Shown here in pieces: positions 18,594-27,982 of a DNA stretch of 64,000 nt. The position numbers and the translations under genes were made by a program. The first letter of the stretch is position 1. Each line of letters starts with the position of its first letter. A model generated the notes under the pieces. It was given only the letters and a program-made list of their open reading frames with translations. It had not been told where the DNA came from and made no database searches. Source of the DNA: Brucella pseudintermedia (GTDB taxonomy: Bacteria > Pseudomonadota > Alphaproteobacteria > Rhizobiales > Rhizobiaceae); the NCBI RefSeq assembly GCF_008932435.1, contig NZ_WBWE01000006.1, positions 62,001 through 126,000 on the forward strand. The letters are read 5' to 3'.

Positions 18594-19874
18594 TTACTTG
18601 GTCTTGCGTGCAAACTTGCCGAGAAGGCCCGATATGCCGCTCTTCTTGCGCGGTTGCACATCGGCCCTGCCGGTCACGACATGCGCGATATGGCTGATGG
18701 CTTCGGCAACCGGGCTTTCCGGATTGGTCTCCGCGATCATCCGGCCATTATTGGCGGCATTGCCGAAAAGTTGCGGATCGAAGTCGATGGTGGCGATGGG
18801 ATCGATGCCGAGCGGTTCGGCAAAATCGGCGAGCGCGATTTCCGGTCGCTTCGGAATGCCCATCTGGTTCAGCACCAGATGCGGCTTCACATCGTTCGGA
18901 CGCAGCTGCGCCAGCGTGTCGAGCAGATTCTTCGTGTTGCGAAGATTGGCAAGATCGGGCGTCGCGACGATCACGACTTCATCGACGCGCATCAAGGTGG
19001 TCCGTGTCCATCCGTTCCAGCCATGCGCGACGTCCAGTACGACCAGCGGAGAATTGCGCTGCGCAACGTCGATCAATTCGGCAAAGGCGTCCTCGGCAAA
19101 ATCGAATGTGCGCTCCAGGGTCGAAGGTGCGGCGAGGATAGACAGATGGTCGCCATACTGCACGAGCAGCCGGTCGAGATAAACCTCGTCAATGCGTTCC
19201 GGCGAGAAGACCGCATCGGCGATACCGAGCGTCGGGTCCTGATCGAAATTGATGTTTGCCGTGCCGAAGGGCAGGTCCATGTCTGCCAGCACGACATCGT
19301 GCCGGAACATGTTGGAGATCGACCAGGCGACGTTATGGGCCATGGTAGACGCGCCCACGCCGCCTTTCGCGCCGATGAAGGCGACCGAACGGCCAAGCGG
19401 TTCCGCACCGGGATCGAGAAAGATCGAGGACACGATGGCCAGAATGTCGGCGAGCGAAACAGGCGCCACAATATATTCCGAGACGCCCCGGCGCAGCAGT
19501 TCGCGATAGAGCCAGACCTCGTTGGAATGGCCTATGACCATGACCTTCGAGCCGGGATCGCAGACCTCTGACAACTGCTGCAGTTCTTCAAGCAGCACAT
19601 TGGGTTCGGAGGCTGATTCGACGATGATCAGATTGGGTGTGGAGGCGGTCTGGTAAAACTCGATTGCAGCCGCAATGCCGCCCATCATCACCTTCAGATG
19701 GGTCTTTGCCATGCGCCGGTCGCCACCTGCTCGCTCAATCGGAATGGCGACGCTTTCGTTCACGCAGAATGCCTGGATGGAAATGCGCGGGATGGGACGC
19801 ACATTTTCAAGCATGATCGGCGCACGACCTGTTTCCGGCGCTTCTTCCTCCGGTTCCAACGCGAAGTTGCTCAT
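18594..19874 (-). CDS. cpaE: Pilus assembly protein CpaE/TadZ
   Basis: A 426-residue protein with a receiver-like N-terminal domain (about residues 55-155) and a C-terminal MinD/ParA-type ATPase domain that begins with the deviant Walker A GAKGGVGAST (168-177). TadZ/CpaE proteins mark the cell pole where the Tad machine is built. It lies between cpaD and cpaF, the standard order. Confidence 0.94.
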   Translation of the reverse strand: MSNFALEPEEEAPETGRAPIMLENVRPIPRISIQAFCVNESVAIPIERAGGDRRMAKTHLKVMMGGIAAAIEFYQTASTPNLIIVESASEPNVLLEELQQLSEVCDPGSKVMVIGHSNEVWLYRELLRRGVSEYIVAPVSLADILAIVSSIFLDPGAEPLGRSVAFIGAKGGVGASTMAHNVAWSISNMFRHDVVLADMDLPFGTANINFDQDPTLGIADAVFSPERIDEVYLDRLLVQYGDHLSILAAPSTLERTFDFAEDAFAELIDVAQRNSPLVVLDVAHGWNGWTRTTLMRVDEVVIVATPDLANLRNTKNLLDTLAQLRPNDVKPHLVLNQMGIPKRPEIALADFAEPLGIDPIATIDFDPQLFGNAANNGRMIAETNPESPVAEAISHIAHVVTGRADVQPRKKSGISGLLGKFARKTK

Positions 19875-19883
19875 GGCGCCCTC

Positions 19884-20603
19884 TTAATACTCGGCCTGCT
19901 GGCTGCGAGGTTCGCGCCAGTTTTGCGTCTGTGTAGGCGACATTTTCACATAGCCCTGATTGCCGTTGAAACGTGCCGTAGCCCGATCCGAATCGATGGG
20001 CGACATGGTGCGCGGTCCCAGAAGATCGGCCGGATTGGCCACCTGCGCGGCCAGATTGTTCTGCGAGGCGCAGCCAAAATTGGCGTAATGGCGGTTTTCG
20101 GGCGTGCTGGCGAGGTCGTCCGGCCAACGTCCGCACGGCGTCGTGCCGGCCGTGATCGCATAATAGCTGATGCGGATTGGCGCTGCCGCGTCGGGGCTTT
20201 CGACCGGATAGTTTTCGATGGCGATATTGTTCGCCTTGATGCCGCTGCGCCGCAGTGCCGCCGACACTTCCGTGCTCAGCCGATAGGCCGCGGCCTGATT
20301 GGACGCGCCCGAAGGCACCAGAACATAGAGCATGCCGGAACCGTTGCGCCGGTAATTGGCGATGGCGCCCTCAACGATGCCGCGCTGCATGGGGCTTAGT
20401 TTCTGGTCCGCCTGTGCGACCGGGATATCGGTAACCTGCTCCCGTTCCGCAATCGTGATCGGGTGATTGGTGCGGTAATCGTCCGGCAAGGCGCCCACCG
20501 TGACGTGCTGGCGGTTCGCACAGCCCGCAAGAAGGGCGAGCGACAGGGCGACGAGCGCTGGTCGGGCTGGAATCCTGCAAAAGCCTCTGGCTGAATAGGT
20601 CAT
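19884..20603 (-). CDS. cpaD: Pilus assembly lipoprotein CpaD
   Basis: A 239-residue lipoprotein with signal peptide and lipobox LLAGC around residues 24-28, followed by the CpaD domain with the segment PLAQADQKLSP-like IPVAQADQKLSP and a conserved Cys-containing region (PCGRWPDDL, NFGCASQNN). It helps the CpaC secretin. The ATG at 20603 was chosen because it starts the signal peptide; the longer frame upstream overlaps cpaC. Confidence 0.9.
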   Translation of the reverse strand: MTYSARGFCRIPARPALVALSLALLAGCANRQHVTVGALPDDYRTNHPITIAEREQVTDIPVAQADQKLSPMQRGIVEGAIANYRRNGSGMLYVLVPSGASNQAAAYRLSTEVSAALRRSGIKANNIAIENYPVESPDAAAPIRISYYAITAGTTPCGRWPDDLASTPENRHYANFGCASQNNLAAQVANPADLLGPRTMSPIDSDRATARFNGNQGYVKMSPTQTQNWREPRSQQAEY

Positions 20604-20616
20604 GATCTGTCCCCGC

Positions 20617-22140
20617 TCACTTATAGATATAACCGACGACGCCGTTGTAGCGACCGGGCGGCAATTTGGTTTCCATCGTGCCGTAAACGCGATTGACCTT
20701 GCCGAGTATGTATCCCGCGCCATCGCTGGCCGGGTTGAAATTGTCGTCGGGCCGCGCAAGCTGCTGGCGGGCGACTGGTCGCGCCAGGTAGGGCGTTACG
20801 ATCACCACCAGTTCGGATTCGTTGCGGATGAAATCCTTGCTGCGGAACAGCGCCCCGAGGACCGGAATCTTGGTGAGGCCCGGAAAGCCGGAAACCGACT
20901 GGCGCACTTCATCGCGGATCAGGCCGCCGATCATCATGGAACCGCCCGACGGCAGTTCGACCGTCGTGTCGGCGACGCGTTTGCGCAGCGACAGGACGCT
21001 CGCGCCAACGCCTTCCATCTTGTTTGTCGTGCCCGCACCTTCCGTTGTCGGCTCCGACACGGAGGTTCTGATTTTCAGGCTGATGCGTCCCGGCCCGAGC
21101 ACGGTCGGCATGAATTCCAGACCGATGCCATAATTGATCTTGGCCAGCTGATTGGTGCGTTTTCCGTCATCATCATAAGTCACGCTGTTGATGACATTAT
21201 ATTCGCCGCCGACATTGAAAGCCGCCTTTTCGCCGGAGATTGCGGTCAGCGTCGGCTCAGCCAGCGTCTTCATCACGCCTGCCGATTCCATCGCCCGCAG
21301 ATAGGCGGAAAAGTTGCTCGTCGCGAGGCCGAAGCCGGTATCGGACAGGTTGTTGCCAATGGCGCCCGCAATGCTCTCGGAAATCCCGCCGTAGGAAATC
21401 CCGTTCGAAACGCCGCTGCCGCTCATATTGACGCCAAGCTGCTTCATGACCGAGCGGCTGACCTCGGCAACGGTGACTTTCAATGTCACCTGATCTTCGC
21501 CCACAATAGTCAGCATATTGACGATGGCGCTTTGACGGCGCCCCCAGTCGGGATTGTTGATGGCGACACCGCCGCCGTCGGTGGGCGCGGATGCAGTCGT
21601 GGTGAACTGGCCGGTTGTAGCCTCGCCGCCAGAAACGAAAAGACCGGCGAGCTTGGCCGCCTGCGCCGAATCCTGCGGGGTCTGCACGGTTCCGGTCAGC
21701 ACCACATTGTCGTTGATGAGTTCGACGCGAATGTCGGAGCCGGGAATGAGACGCTTCAGCTGGGACGAGAGCCCGCTTACGTCCCGCTCGATCTCGACAT
21801 CGATGGATGCGACCTGTTCGCCATTCGGACCGAAGACGAAAATATTGGTCTGGCCGACCTGCTTGCCGAAAAGATAGATGCGCCGCGACGTGCGCGTCAC
21901 TGCATCGGCGATTGAAGGATTGGAAACGAGAACGTCATAGGCGTCTTGCGGAAGGTCGAGGACGACCGACTTGTTGAGGCCAAGCTTGATCGTCTGCGAA
22001 CGCTGCTGGCTGCCCACCTTGACGATGCCAGCCGCCGCCATTGCTGTCATGTCGGCAAGCGGCAGGGAAACGGTTGCAAGCGCGCTGGCTACCAGTGCGA
22101 TCTTTGCGGAATATGGGCGCACGCGGTTTGTCTTTCTCAT
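20617..22140 (-). CDS. cpaC: Tad outer-membrane secretin CpaC/RcpA
   Basis: A 507-residue type II/III secretin. Signal peptide about residues 1-35, an N-terminal pilus-assembly domain (with NPSIADAV near residue 75), a BON-like domain around 110-190, and the secretin domain from about 220 to 450 (VELPSGGSMMIGGLI). It forms the outer-membrane pore for the pilus. Its start overlaps the cpaB stop by four bases. Confidence 0.95.
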   Translation of the reverse strand: MRKTNRVRPYSAKIALVASALATVSLPLADMTAMAAAGIVKVGSQQRSQTIKLGLNKSVVLDLPQDAYDVLVSNPSIADAVTRTSRRIYLFGKQVGQTNIFVFGPNGEQVASIDVEIERDVSGLSSQLKRLIPGSDIRVELINDNVVLTGTVQTPQDSAQAAKLAGLFVSGGEATTGQFTTTASAPTDGGGVAINNPDWGRRQSAIVNMLTIVGEDQVTLKVTVAEVSRSVMKQLGVNMSGSGVSNGISYGGISESIAGAIGNNLSDTGFGLATSNFSAYLRAMESAGVMKTLAEPTLTAISGEKAAFNVGGEYNVINSVTYDDDGKRTNQLAKINYGIGLEFMPTVLGPGRISLKIRTSVSEPTTEGAGTTNKMEGVGASVLSLRKRVADTTVELPSGGSMMIGGLIRDEVRQSVSGFPGLTKIPVLGALFRSKDFIRNESELVVIVTPYLARPVARQQLARPDDNFNPASDGAGYILGKVNRVYGTMETKLPPGRYNGVVGYIYK

Positions 22141-22952
22141 GAGCGCGGTCCTATTTCTGTAACGCTGCCGGATTTGATGACCTTCACCGTCCCGCTGCGT
22201 GTCGGCGAGGAAACCAGATAGTCGGCCTGCTTGATATCCCTGTCCTCGACATCCTGTGTCGAGCGAAGCGCCAGCGTCAGGCGGTCGGCCATCTGCTGGG
22301 CGACGGTGATGATTTCAGCCTGTTCGGGCGTAACTTCTAGTGTCGCGGTCTGGCCCACCATGACCTTGCGGCCCTGCTCGTCTTCCTGAATGGCCTGATC
22401 GATGGCCAGCACACGCACATTCTGCAGCACGGTTTCAGTGGTGAAGGGTGCGAGCGACTTGTCGCCATTGTCCGGCTTGCGGCGGGTCATGATGACATCG
22501 ACGAAATCATTGGGAAGAATGAAGCCGCCAGCCGAGCTTTCGGCGTTGATCTGCGTCGCAACAGCGCGCATACCCGGCGGCAGGATCGACGACATGAAGC
22601 TCTGGCCGGGGCCGATAAGCTTGGCCTTGCGGATCGGTTCGCCCGTGAAGAACTGGAGCCGCACCGTGGCGCCGCTCAACTGATTGATGGCATCGGGTTC
22701 GCTCGCGCGGGTGATGTAGCCTTCGCTGATGGCCTCCGCGGGCCAGGGCTGCCAGCGCATCTGCGATGTGAGCTCTGCGCCGACACCGAGATTCTCGGTG
22801 GCGACGAGCACATCCTCCAGTTTGATCTGCGGTGCTTCAGGCGCGGCGGCGACAGGCGCAGGCGGCGGTGTGGCGAGGTTCATGGCAATATAGCCCGCTC
22901 CACCAGCCGCAAGTACGGCTACTCCTAGAATGAGCAGTCGAGCTGATTTCAT
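22137..22952 (-). CDS. cpaB: Pilus assembly protein CpaB/RcpC
   Basis: A 271-residue protein with an N-terminal membrane anchor (SARLLILGVAVLAAGGAGYI) followed by a SAF/RcpC domain (EDVLVATENLGVGAELT and LPPGMRAVATQINAESSAGG). It is a periplasmic component of Tad machines. The ATG at 22952 has GGGGCAC in front; a GTG eight codons upstream is an alternative. Confidence 0.92.
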   Translation of the reverse strand: MKSARLLILGVAVLAAGGAGYIAMNLATPPPAPVAAAPEAPQIKLEDVLVATENLGVGAELTSQMRWQPWPAEAISEGYITRASEPDAINQLSGATVRLQFFTGEPIRKAKLIGPGQSFMSSILPPGMRAVATQINAESSAGGFILPNDFVDVIMTRRKPDNGDKSLAPFTTETVLQNVRVLAIDQAIQEDEQGRKVMVGQTATLEVTPEQAEIITVAQQMADRLTLALRSTQDVEDRDIKQADYLVSSPTRSGTVKVIKSGSVTEIGPRS

Positions 22953-23020
22953 GATGTGCCCCGCGCAAATCCCCACGCCTTGATGACGTGTTCCAAAATT
23001 GCACTGGCAATCGTGTAATT

Positions 23021-23028
23021 ATGGTTAA
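23021..23028 (-). promoter_or_regulatory. CtrA half-site TTAACCAT upstream of cpaB
   Basis: An exact TTAACCAT on the minus strand 69 bases before the cpaB ATG, in an AT-rich stretch. This octamer is a known Caulobacter CtrA half-site motif; binding here is inferred. Confidence 0.5.
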
Positions 23029-23089
23029 TATAATCTTATTCGCATAAAGAAAGATTGAAATTGCACGTTGGCGTTGCACATCGGTGCAC

Positions 23090-23614
23090 TCAAAATATCC
23101 CCGCCATAGAGGCTTTCACCGATTCTCCGACCGGCGTCAGCGGAAATGTCCACAGACCGGCAGCGCCGAGCGCAATGCCGTAGGGAATGCCTGCGTCCTT
23201 GCGGGCGAGCGTTCCCATGAAGGCGAAGCGGTCAGCCAGAAGCGGACGCGGAGCCATCCGGTAGACAATGATCGTGAGCGTGAGCACGCCGCCAAGGATC
23301 GAGACCATCACGAGATAATCCACGAGTCCGGGATTGGGGCCATACCACAAGGCTGTCGCCGCGATGAGCTTGGCGTCACCGCCGCCCATGGCGCGAAGGC
23401 AGAAAAGCGAAAAGGTGATAATGAGCGCAATGCCGCCAACCGCCAGATGCCAGCCAAATTCGGAAAGTGAAATGCCGCAAAGTGGCGAGAGCATGAGAAA
23501 GCCGAGCGTCAATCCGATGGAAACACGGTTGCGGATCGTCATCGACGTCAGGTCGGTGACCATCGCAGTCACCATGGCCAGAGCGAAGATTGCCGTCATG
23601 GCTGTTGCTGTCAT
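23090..23614 (-). CDS. cpaA: Prepilin peptidase CpaA/TadV
   Basis: A 174-residue, multi-membrane-span A24 peptidase. The two catalytic aspartates lie in VTDLTSMTIRNR (Asp near residue 20) and GGGDAKLIAA (near residue 80). It cleaves the leader of the Flp pilin and of TadE-like pseudopilins. The ATG at 23614 has GGGGGCGG in front; another at 23638 is possible. It sits between flp and cpaB, on the same strand as both. Confidence 0.93.
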   Translation of the reverse strand: MTATAMTAIFALAMVTAMVTDLTSMTIRNRVSIGLTLGFLMLSPLCGISLSEFGWHLAVGGIALIITFSLFCLRAMGGGDAKLIAATALWYGPNPGLVDYLVMVSILGGVLTLTIIVYRMAPRPLLADRFAFMGTLARKDAGIPYGIALGAAGLWTFPLTPVGESVKASMAGIF

Positions 23615-23681
23615 TGCCGCCCCCGCGTCGCCTGTCATCCCATTATCTGGCCGCTGTTTGCGCGGAATTGCTCGCCTATGC

Positions 23682-23861
23682 TTAGCGGTTGGTCGCTTGT
23701 TGGAATTGTGTGGCGGTGTCGTTGAATTTTTCGCCGACACTGCCGGCCACAAGCGCGACGCCGCTGATGATCATGATGGAAACGAGCGTGCCGATCAGCG
23801 CATATTCGATCGCTGTCGAACCGGCCCTGTTCTTCATGAAACGCGTCATCAATGTCGGCAT
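23682..23861 (-). CDS. flp: Flp/Fap-type pilin
   Basis: A 59-residue pilin precursor, the major subunit of the Tad pilus. The short leader ends in Gly14, followed by STAIEYALIGTLVSIMII, with the obligatory Glu at +5 and Tyr at +6 after the CpaA cleavage site. The ATG at 23861 follows CGAGGAG. It leads the minus-strand tad operon. Confidence 0.95.
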   Translation of the reverse strand: MPTLMTRFMKNRAGSTAIEYALIGTLVSIMIISGVALVAGSVGEKFNDTATQFQQATNR

Positions 23862-23964
23862 CGCATGCTCCTCGCTGTTCCGATTGCGCTGGTTTTTGGA
23901 AGCGCGCATTAATTTCGGATGTGCTGAAGCATAGGAGAGAGGAATTGTGGCCTTCTTAACGGGT

Positions 23965-23972
23965 ATGGTTAA
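23965..23972 (-). promoter_or_regulatory. CtrA half-site TTAACCAT upstream of flp
   Basis: An exact TTAACCAT on the minus strand about 104 bases before the flp start, with a further TTAA nine bases away from its TTAA core (23956-23959). The spacing differs from the canonical N7. Confidence 0.5.
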
Positions 23973-24013
23973 CGAAATACTGCAGCGCTTGTGAAGCGAC
24001 AACAATCGCGCGA

Positions 24014-24021
24014 TTGGTTAA
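24014..24021 (-). promoter_or_regulatory. CtrA-like half-site TTAACCAA
   Basis: A one-mismatch version of TTAACCAT between the divergent flp and 24160 genes. Its orientation is toward flp but it could serve either promoter. Confidence 0.35.
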
Positions 24022-24159
24022 TCTTTGGCGAATAGCGGGCGCGGCCCGCCCTGCAGGGTGGTGACTTAATGCTTCCTTCACCAATCCCGTTCATTCTTTA
24101 CTCATTATATCGATGGGGCTTCATGAGCTTGGCCCATTATATCAGCGGGGGAATGTCGC

Positions 24160-24579
24160 GTGGTGCGTCGTTTGTTTTCTTTGGGCAGCTTCGGCATCTT
24201 GCCCGTCATCTGTGCTGCACTCGTGGCTGTCTTCGCGGTCACACCGGCATCGGCGGAAGACTATATTTCCCTTGAAACCAGCCAGGCGCGCATTTTGCGC
24301 CTCGCCCGTCCCGCCGACAGCGTTGTGATCGGCAATCCGTCGATTGCCGATGCAGTCGTTCAGGACGCACAGACCATCGTCCTGACCGGCAGGGATTTTG
24401 GCGTCACCAATATTGTTGTGATGGACAAGCAGGGCGAACCGATCCTTGACCGCGAACTGGTTGTTTCCCGCAATACGCGCGGAACGACGCGGATTTATCG
24501 TCAGGCTGAGGTGCAAACGCTTTCCTGCACACCCTATTGCGAAAAGGCTTCGACAAAGAACGGTTTCGACGACAAATAA
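24160..24579 (+). CDS. Secretin N-domain-only pilus protein
   Basis: A 139-residue exported protein that starts with GTG behind AGCGGGGG. The signal peptide is about residues 1-32 (cleaved after ASA). The rest corresponds to the N-terminal pilus-assembly domain of CpaC: both carry NPSIADAV and a GxTNI segment, but no secretin domain follows. Two cysteines near the C terminus (TLSCTPYCEK) could form a disulphide. It is encoded divergently from flp and upstream of two TadE-like genes, so a role at the outer-membrane end of the pilus is likely but not shown. Confidence 0.82.
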   Translation: MVRRLFSLGSFGILPVICAALVAVFAVTPASAEDYISLETSQARILRLARPADSVVIGNPSIADAVVQDAQTIVLTGRDFGVTNIVVMDKQGEPILDRELVVSRNTRGTTRIYRQAEVQTLSCTPYCEKASTKNGFDDK

Positions 24580-24690
24580 CGATATTCAGGCGGAAGCTAC
24601 CGTTTCCGTTAATACTCTTTCAGGTTGTCCTGTTGTAACGATACGCCCAATCGAATTCTTGATCGAATTCAGGCAGAATTGGGTGGGGTT

Positions 24691-25272
24691 ATGAGACCGG
24701 ATTTTTTGGCGTGTCGCCTTGCGCGGGTGGACATAAGCCTGCGCCGTTTCCTGCGTGCGCAAAATGGCGTGGCGGCAGTGGAATTCGCGCTGCTTATCGT
24801 TCCATTCCTGCTCATCGTTTTTGCGACGATCGAGGTAGGCGTGAGTTTCGCGGCACGTCAGGTGATATCCAACGCGACGGAGACCGTGGCGCGCAAGCTG
24901 CAGACGACGGGCAAGATCGGAGACATCCAGATCAAGGACGCCGCAATCAGCGAGGAAGCCCTGCGCACCGAACTCTGCCAGCAAATGCAGTTCATGGTCG
25001 CTGCGGGCTGTCCCAATCTTTCGTTCAATCTTGGAACCTATGATGGGTTCGACAAGGTTCCGACGGACGAGATTCTCGACGATGAGGGCCGACTAACCCG
25101 GACTGGCATTGCCGGTACAAGCGGAACCTCGGCAATCAACCAGCTCAACGTGGTTTACGCCTGGCCCGTGCTGACGAACATTCTTTATCTGGTCAAAAGT
25201 CCTCATGCAGCCGGCGGCACCATGCCGCTTTTTGCAACCATCACCTGGCAGAACGAACCCTTTCCCAACTGA
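24691..25272 (+). CDS. TadE-like pseudopilin
   Basis: A 193-residue protein with a single N-terminal hydrophobic helix preceded by a prepilin-type cleavage site: QNG followed by VAAVEFALLIVPF, with Glu at +5 and Phe at +6. This is the TadE/TadG family, processed by CpaA and thought to be minor pilins. The ATG at 24691 follows GGTGGGG. Three cysteines occur in the C-terminal region. Confidence 0.88.
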   Translation: MRPDFLACRLARVDISLRRFLRAQNGVAAVEFALLIVPFLLIVFATIEVGVSFAARQVISNATETVARKLQTTGKIGDIQIKDAAISEEALRTELCQQMQFMVAAGCPNLSFNLGTYDGFDKVPTDEILDDEGRLTRTGIAGTSGTSAINQLNVVYAWPVLTNILYLVKSPHAAGGTMPLFATITWQNEPFPN

Positions 25273-25355
25273 CACAACCGACGCGCATCTCGTTGGAAAG
25301 CAGGTTCGTGTTTTCCGGATGCGTTCTACAGCGATCACCAGAGCGGTCAATTGTC

Positions 25356-25904
25356 ATGCGTAACTCTATTCGGAATTTTCTGGGTGACCGGCGCGGCTTG
25401 GGGGCGGTTGAGTTCGCGCTCATCGCGCCTCTCCTGCTTCTGATTTATCTGGGCTCCGTCGATCTTGCCGAGGGGGTGGATACCAACAAGAAAGTGTCGC
25501 GTTCGGCGAGCGTCCTTGCCGATCTGGTTGCCCGCCAATTGTCGGTCACGACGAATGATCTGAACAATATGTTCAATATCGGTCGCGCCTCGCTTCTGCC
25601 CTACGGCCGTAGCAACCCGAAGATAAGGATCACCGCAATCAGGATCGAGGGCACTTCAACTACCACGAATCTTACGCCGAAGGTCGACTGGTCCTATGCC
25701 AATGTTGCAGGTTTTGCGGCAAAAACAGGCGCAGCCGGGGATATTCCGTCAAATCTCGTGAGTGAGGGGTCGTATTTCATCAAGGTTGATGTCGAGCTTG
25801 ACTACAAGCCGCTCAATGCATGGATTTCCACCAGCATTCCGATGCGTGAAACCTATTATCTGGCGCCGCGCTATACAAACACGATCCCCTGCACCAATTG
25901 CTGA
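25356..25904 (+). CDS. TadE-like pseudopilin (second copy)
   Basis: A 182-residue protein with the same architecture: basic leader, RRG followed by LGAVEFALIAPLLLL (Glu at +5), then a periplasmic domain ending in a CTNC pair. It lies 83 bases after the previous TadE-like gene on the same strand. Neither protein has the von Willebrand domain of the longer TadG proteins. Confidence 0.86.
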   Translation: MRNSIRNFLGDRRGLGAVEFALIAPLLLLIYLGSVDLAEGVDTNKKVSRSASVLADLVARQLSVTTNDLNNMFNIGRASLLPYGRSNPKIRITAIRIEGTSTTTNLTPKVDWSYANVAGFAAKTGAAGDIPSNLVSEGSYFIKVDVELDYKPLNAWISTSIPMRETYYLAPRYTNTIPCTNC

Positions 25905-25980
25905 GCTCTTGGCATTGCGGGCAAAACTGAACATATAAGGACAAAGCCGATGCACGGCTCTTATTCAGGAACAGTTTTCA

Positions 25981-26862
25981 ATGCCCGAATTACCAGAGGT
26001 CGAGACGGTTCGCCGTGGTCTGCAGCCCGTCATGGAGGGCGCGAGCGTCACCCGGGTCGAACAGCGTCGGCCGGACCTGCGTTTTCCCTTTCCCGACCGT
26101 TTTGTCGAACGTCTTTCCGGGCGACGCGTCACAGCACTCGGCCGCCGCGCAAAATATCTGACGATCCATCTGGACGACGGTCTTTCGGTGATCAGCCATC
26201 TGGGCATGTCGGGCTCGTTTCGCATCGAGACCGACGAGGGCGCTGGCGTGCCCGGCGCATTCCATCATGAGCGTTCCAAGCTGAGCGTGCACGATCATGT
26301 GGTGTTTCACCTTCAGCGCGCCGATGGCACTACGGCCCGCATCGTCTACAACGATCCGCGTCGGTTCGGCTTCATGCTCTTTGCCGAAGAAGGCGCGCTC
26401 GACAGTCATCCGCTGCTCGCGGGCCTCGGCATAGAGCCGACAGGCAATCTGCTTTCCGGCGCTGTTTTGGCGGAACTCCTCGCGGGCCGCAAGGCGCCTC
26501 TCAAGGCCGCGCTGCTCGATCAGCGCCTCATTGCCGGTCTCGGTAATATCTATGTCTGCGAGGCGCTCTGGCGCAGCCGCCTGTCGCCAATGCGCGCCGC
26601 GGGGTCCGCTGCGAAGGATCCCGAAACGATGGATCGGCTTGCTTCCGACATCCGCACGGTGATTGCGGAAGCCATTGCCGCCGGCGGCTCCACGCTCAAG
26701 GATTATATTCAGGCGGATGGTGCGCTCGGCTATTTCCAGCACGCCTTCTCCGTCTATGGGCGCGAAGGTGAGCCGTGCCGAAATCCCGCCTGCAACGGCT
26801 TTGTGGAACGGGCGGTTCAATCTGGACGTTCGACTTTTTTCTGTGCCTCCTGCCAGCAATGA
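25981..26862 (+). CDS. mutM: Formamidopyrimidine-DNA glycosylase
   Basis: A 293-residue bifunctional DNA glycosylase/AP lyase that removes 8-oxoguanine and Fapy lesions. The catalytic PELPEVETV follows the initiator Met (Pro2, Glu3), the central helix-two-turn-helix contains [20 protein letters not shown], and the C-terminal zinc finger [15 protein letters not shown]...CASC is complete. Also called fpg. Confidence 0.97.
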   Translation: MPELPEVETVRRGLQPVMEGASVTRVEQRRPDLRFPFPDRFVERLSGRRVTALGRRAKYLTIHLDDGLSVISHLGMSGSFRIETDEGAGVPGAFHHERSKLSVHDHVVFHLQRADGTTARIVYNDPRRFGFMLFAEEGALDSHPLLAGLGIEPTGNLLSGAVLAELLAGRKAPLKAALLDQRLIAGLGNIYVCEALWRSRLSPMRAAGSAAKDPETMDRLASDIRTVIAEAIAAGGSTLKDYIQADGALGYFQHAFSVYGREGEPCRNPACNGFVERAVQSGRSTFFCASCQQ

Positions 26863-26936
26863 GTGCTTGAAAAAGAAGTTCTGCCGGTCCACCTTGCCCG
26901 CCAAACAGCTAGCCGTTGATGGAGGAGTTCAAATTC

Positions 26937-27710
26937 ATGGCCTATGAAACGATCATCGTCGAGACGCGCGGCAGCGTCGGCCTCATTCGCCTCAACCGTC
27001 CGCAGGCGCTCAATGCGCTGAACCGCCAGGTTCTGGACGAATTGACGGAAGCTCTCGGCGCTTTCGATGCAGACGGCAAGATCGGCGCCATCGTCCTGAC
27101 CGGCTCTGAAAAGGCTTTTGCTGCCGGTGCTGACATCAAGGAAATGCAGCCGATCGATTTCGTGGACGCCTATCTTCAGGACATGTTCGCGGACTGGCAA
27201 AAGGTCGATCGTGTCCGCAAGCCCATCATTGCGGCGGTTTCGGGCTATGCGCTCGGCGGCGGCTGTGAGCTTGCCATGATGTGCGATTTCATCATTGCCG
27301 GCAGCAATGCCAAGTTTGGCCAGCCCGAAATCACGCTCGGCGTCATGCCCGGCATGGGCGGCTCGCAGCGTCTCACCCGCTATGTCGGCAAGTCCAAGGC
27401 GATGGATATGTGCCTCACGGGCCGCATGATGGATGCCGCAGAGGCAGAACGCAGCGGCCTGGTCTCGCGGGTGGTCGCGCCGGAAGAACTTCTGGAAGAG
27501 GCTTTGAAGGCTGCCGAACGCATTGCGTCCTTCTCGCGTCCCTCCGTGCTTATGGTCAAGGAAGCGGTCAATCGCACCTATGAAATGACGCTGAGCGAAG
27601 GGCTCCGTTTCGAGCGACGCCAGTTCCACTCCCTGTTTGCGACGGAAGACCAGAAGGAGGGCATGGCGGCCTTCATCGACAAGCGCACGCCATCGTTCAA
27701 GAATCGCTGA
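26937..27710 (+). CDS. Enoyl-CoA hydratase
   Basis: A 257-residue crotonase-fold enzyme. The oxyanion-hole segments [11 protein letters not shown] (about 60-70) and [15 protein letters not shown] are intact, and the two catalytic glutamates are Glu111 and Glu131 ([13 protein letters not shown]), so true hydratase activity is expected. It would hydrate short-chain 2-enoyl-CoA in fatty acid breakdown. The ATG at 26937 lies behind TGGAGGAG. Comparable to mitochondrial short-chain hydratase in length. Confidence 0.92.
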   Translation: MAYETIIVETRGSVGLIRLNRPQALNALNRQVLDELTEALGAFDADGKIGAIVLTGSEKAFAAGADIKEMQPIDFVDAYLQDMFADWQKVDRVRKPIIAAVSGYALGGGCELAMMCDFIIAGSNAKFGQPEITLGVMPGMGGSQRLTRYVGKSKAMDMCLTGRMMDAAEAERSGLVSRVVAPEELLEEALKAAERIASFSRPSVLMVKEAVNRTYEMTLSEGLRFERRQFHSLFATEDQKEGMAAFIDKRTPSFKNR

Positions 27711-27982
27711 TTGGTCGGGCTGACGGCGGTCGGCTGTCTGCCCTAACGGGAGTGCCATGGAAGTCTTCCGGCTGTTCCTACTGGCTTTCATTGGGCTTTC
27801 GGGCCGGATTTGCGGCTCTTTGATCGAGCTTTGGGGCAGAATCCACGTTGACGCCGCCCCAAAGCTGATCTATAAGCCCGCCCACGGATCGGCGGCCCAA
27901 AGGATTTTTCTCGGCTGCCCTAGAGGTTTTGTGCCCGGCGGTTTTTGCCCCTGGCTAGCTGACAGAAAAAAGAGAGGCATTT

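Noticed and set aside
23090-23752. A longer cpaA start near 23752.
   Set aside because: It would overlap the flp gene and adds a basic, unstructured extension; the ATG at 23614 has a better ribosome binding site.
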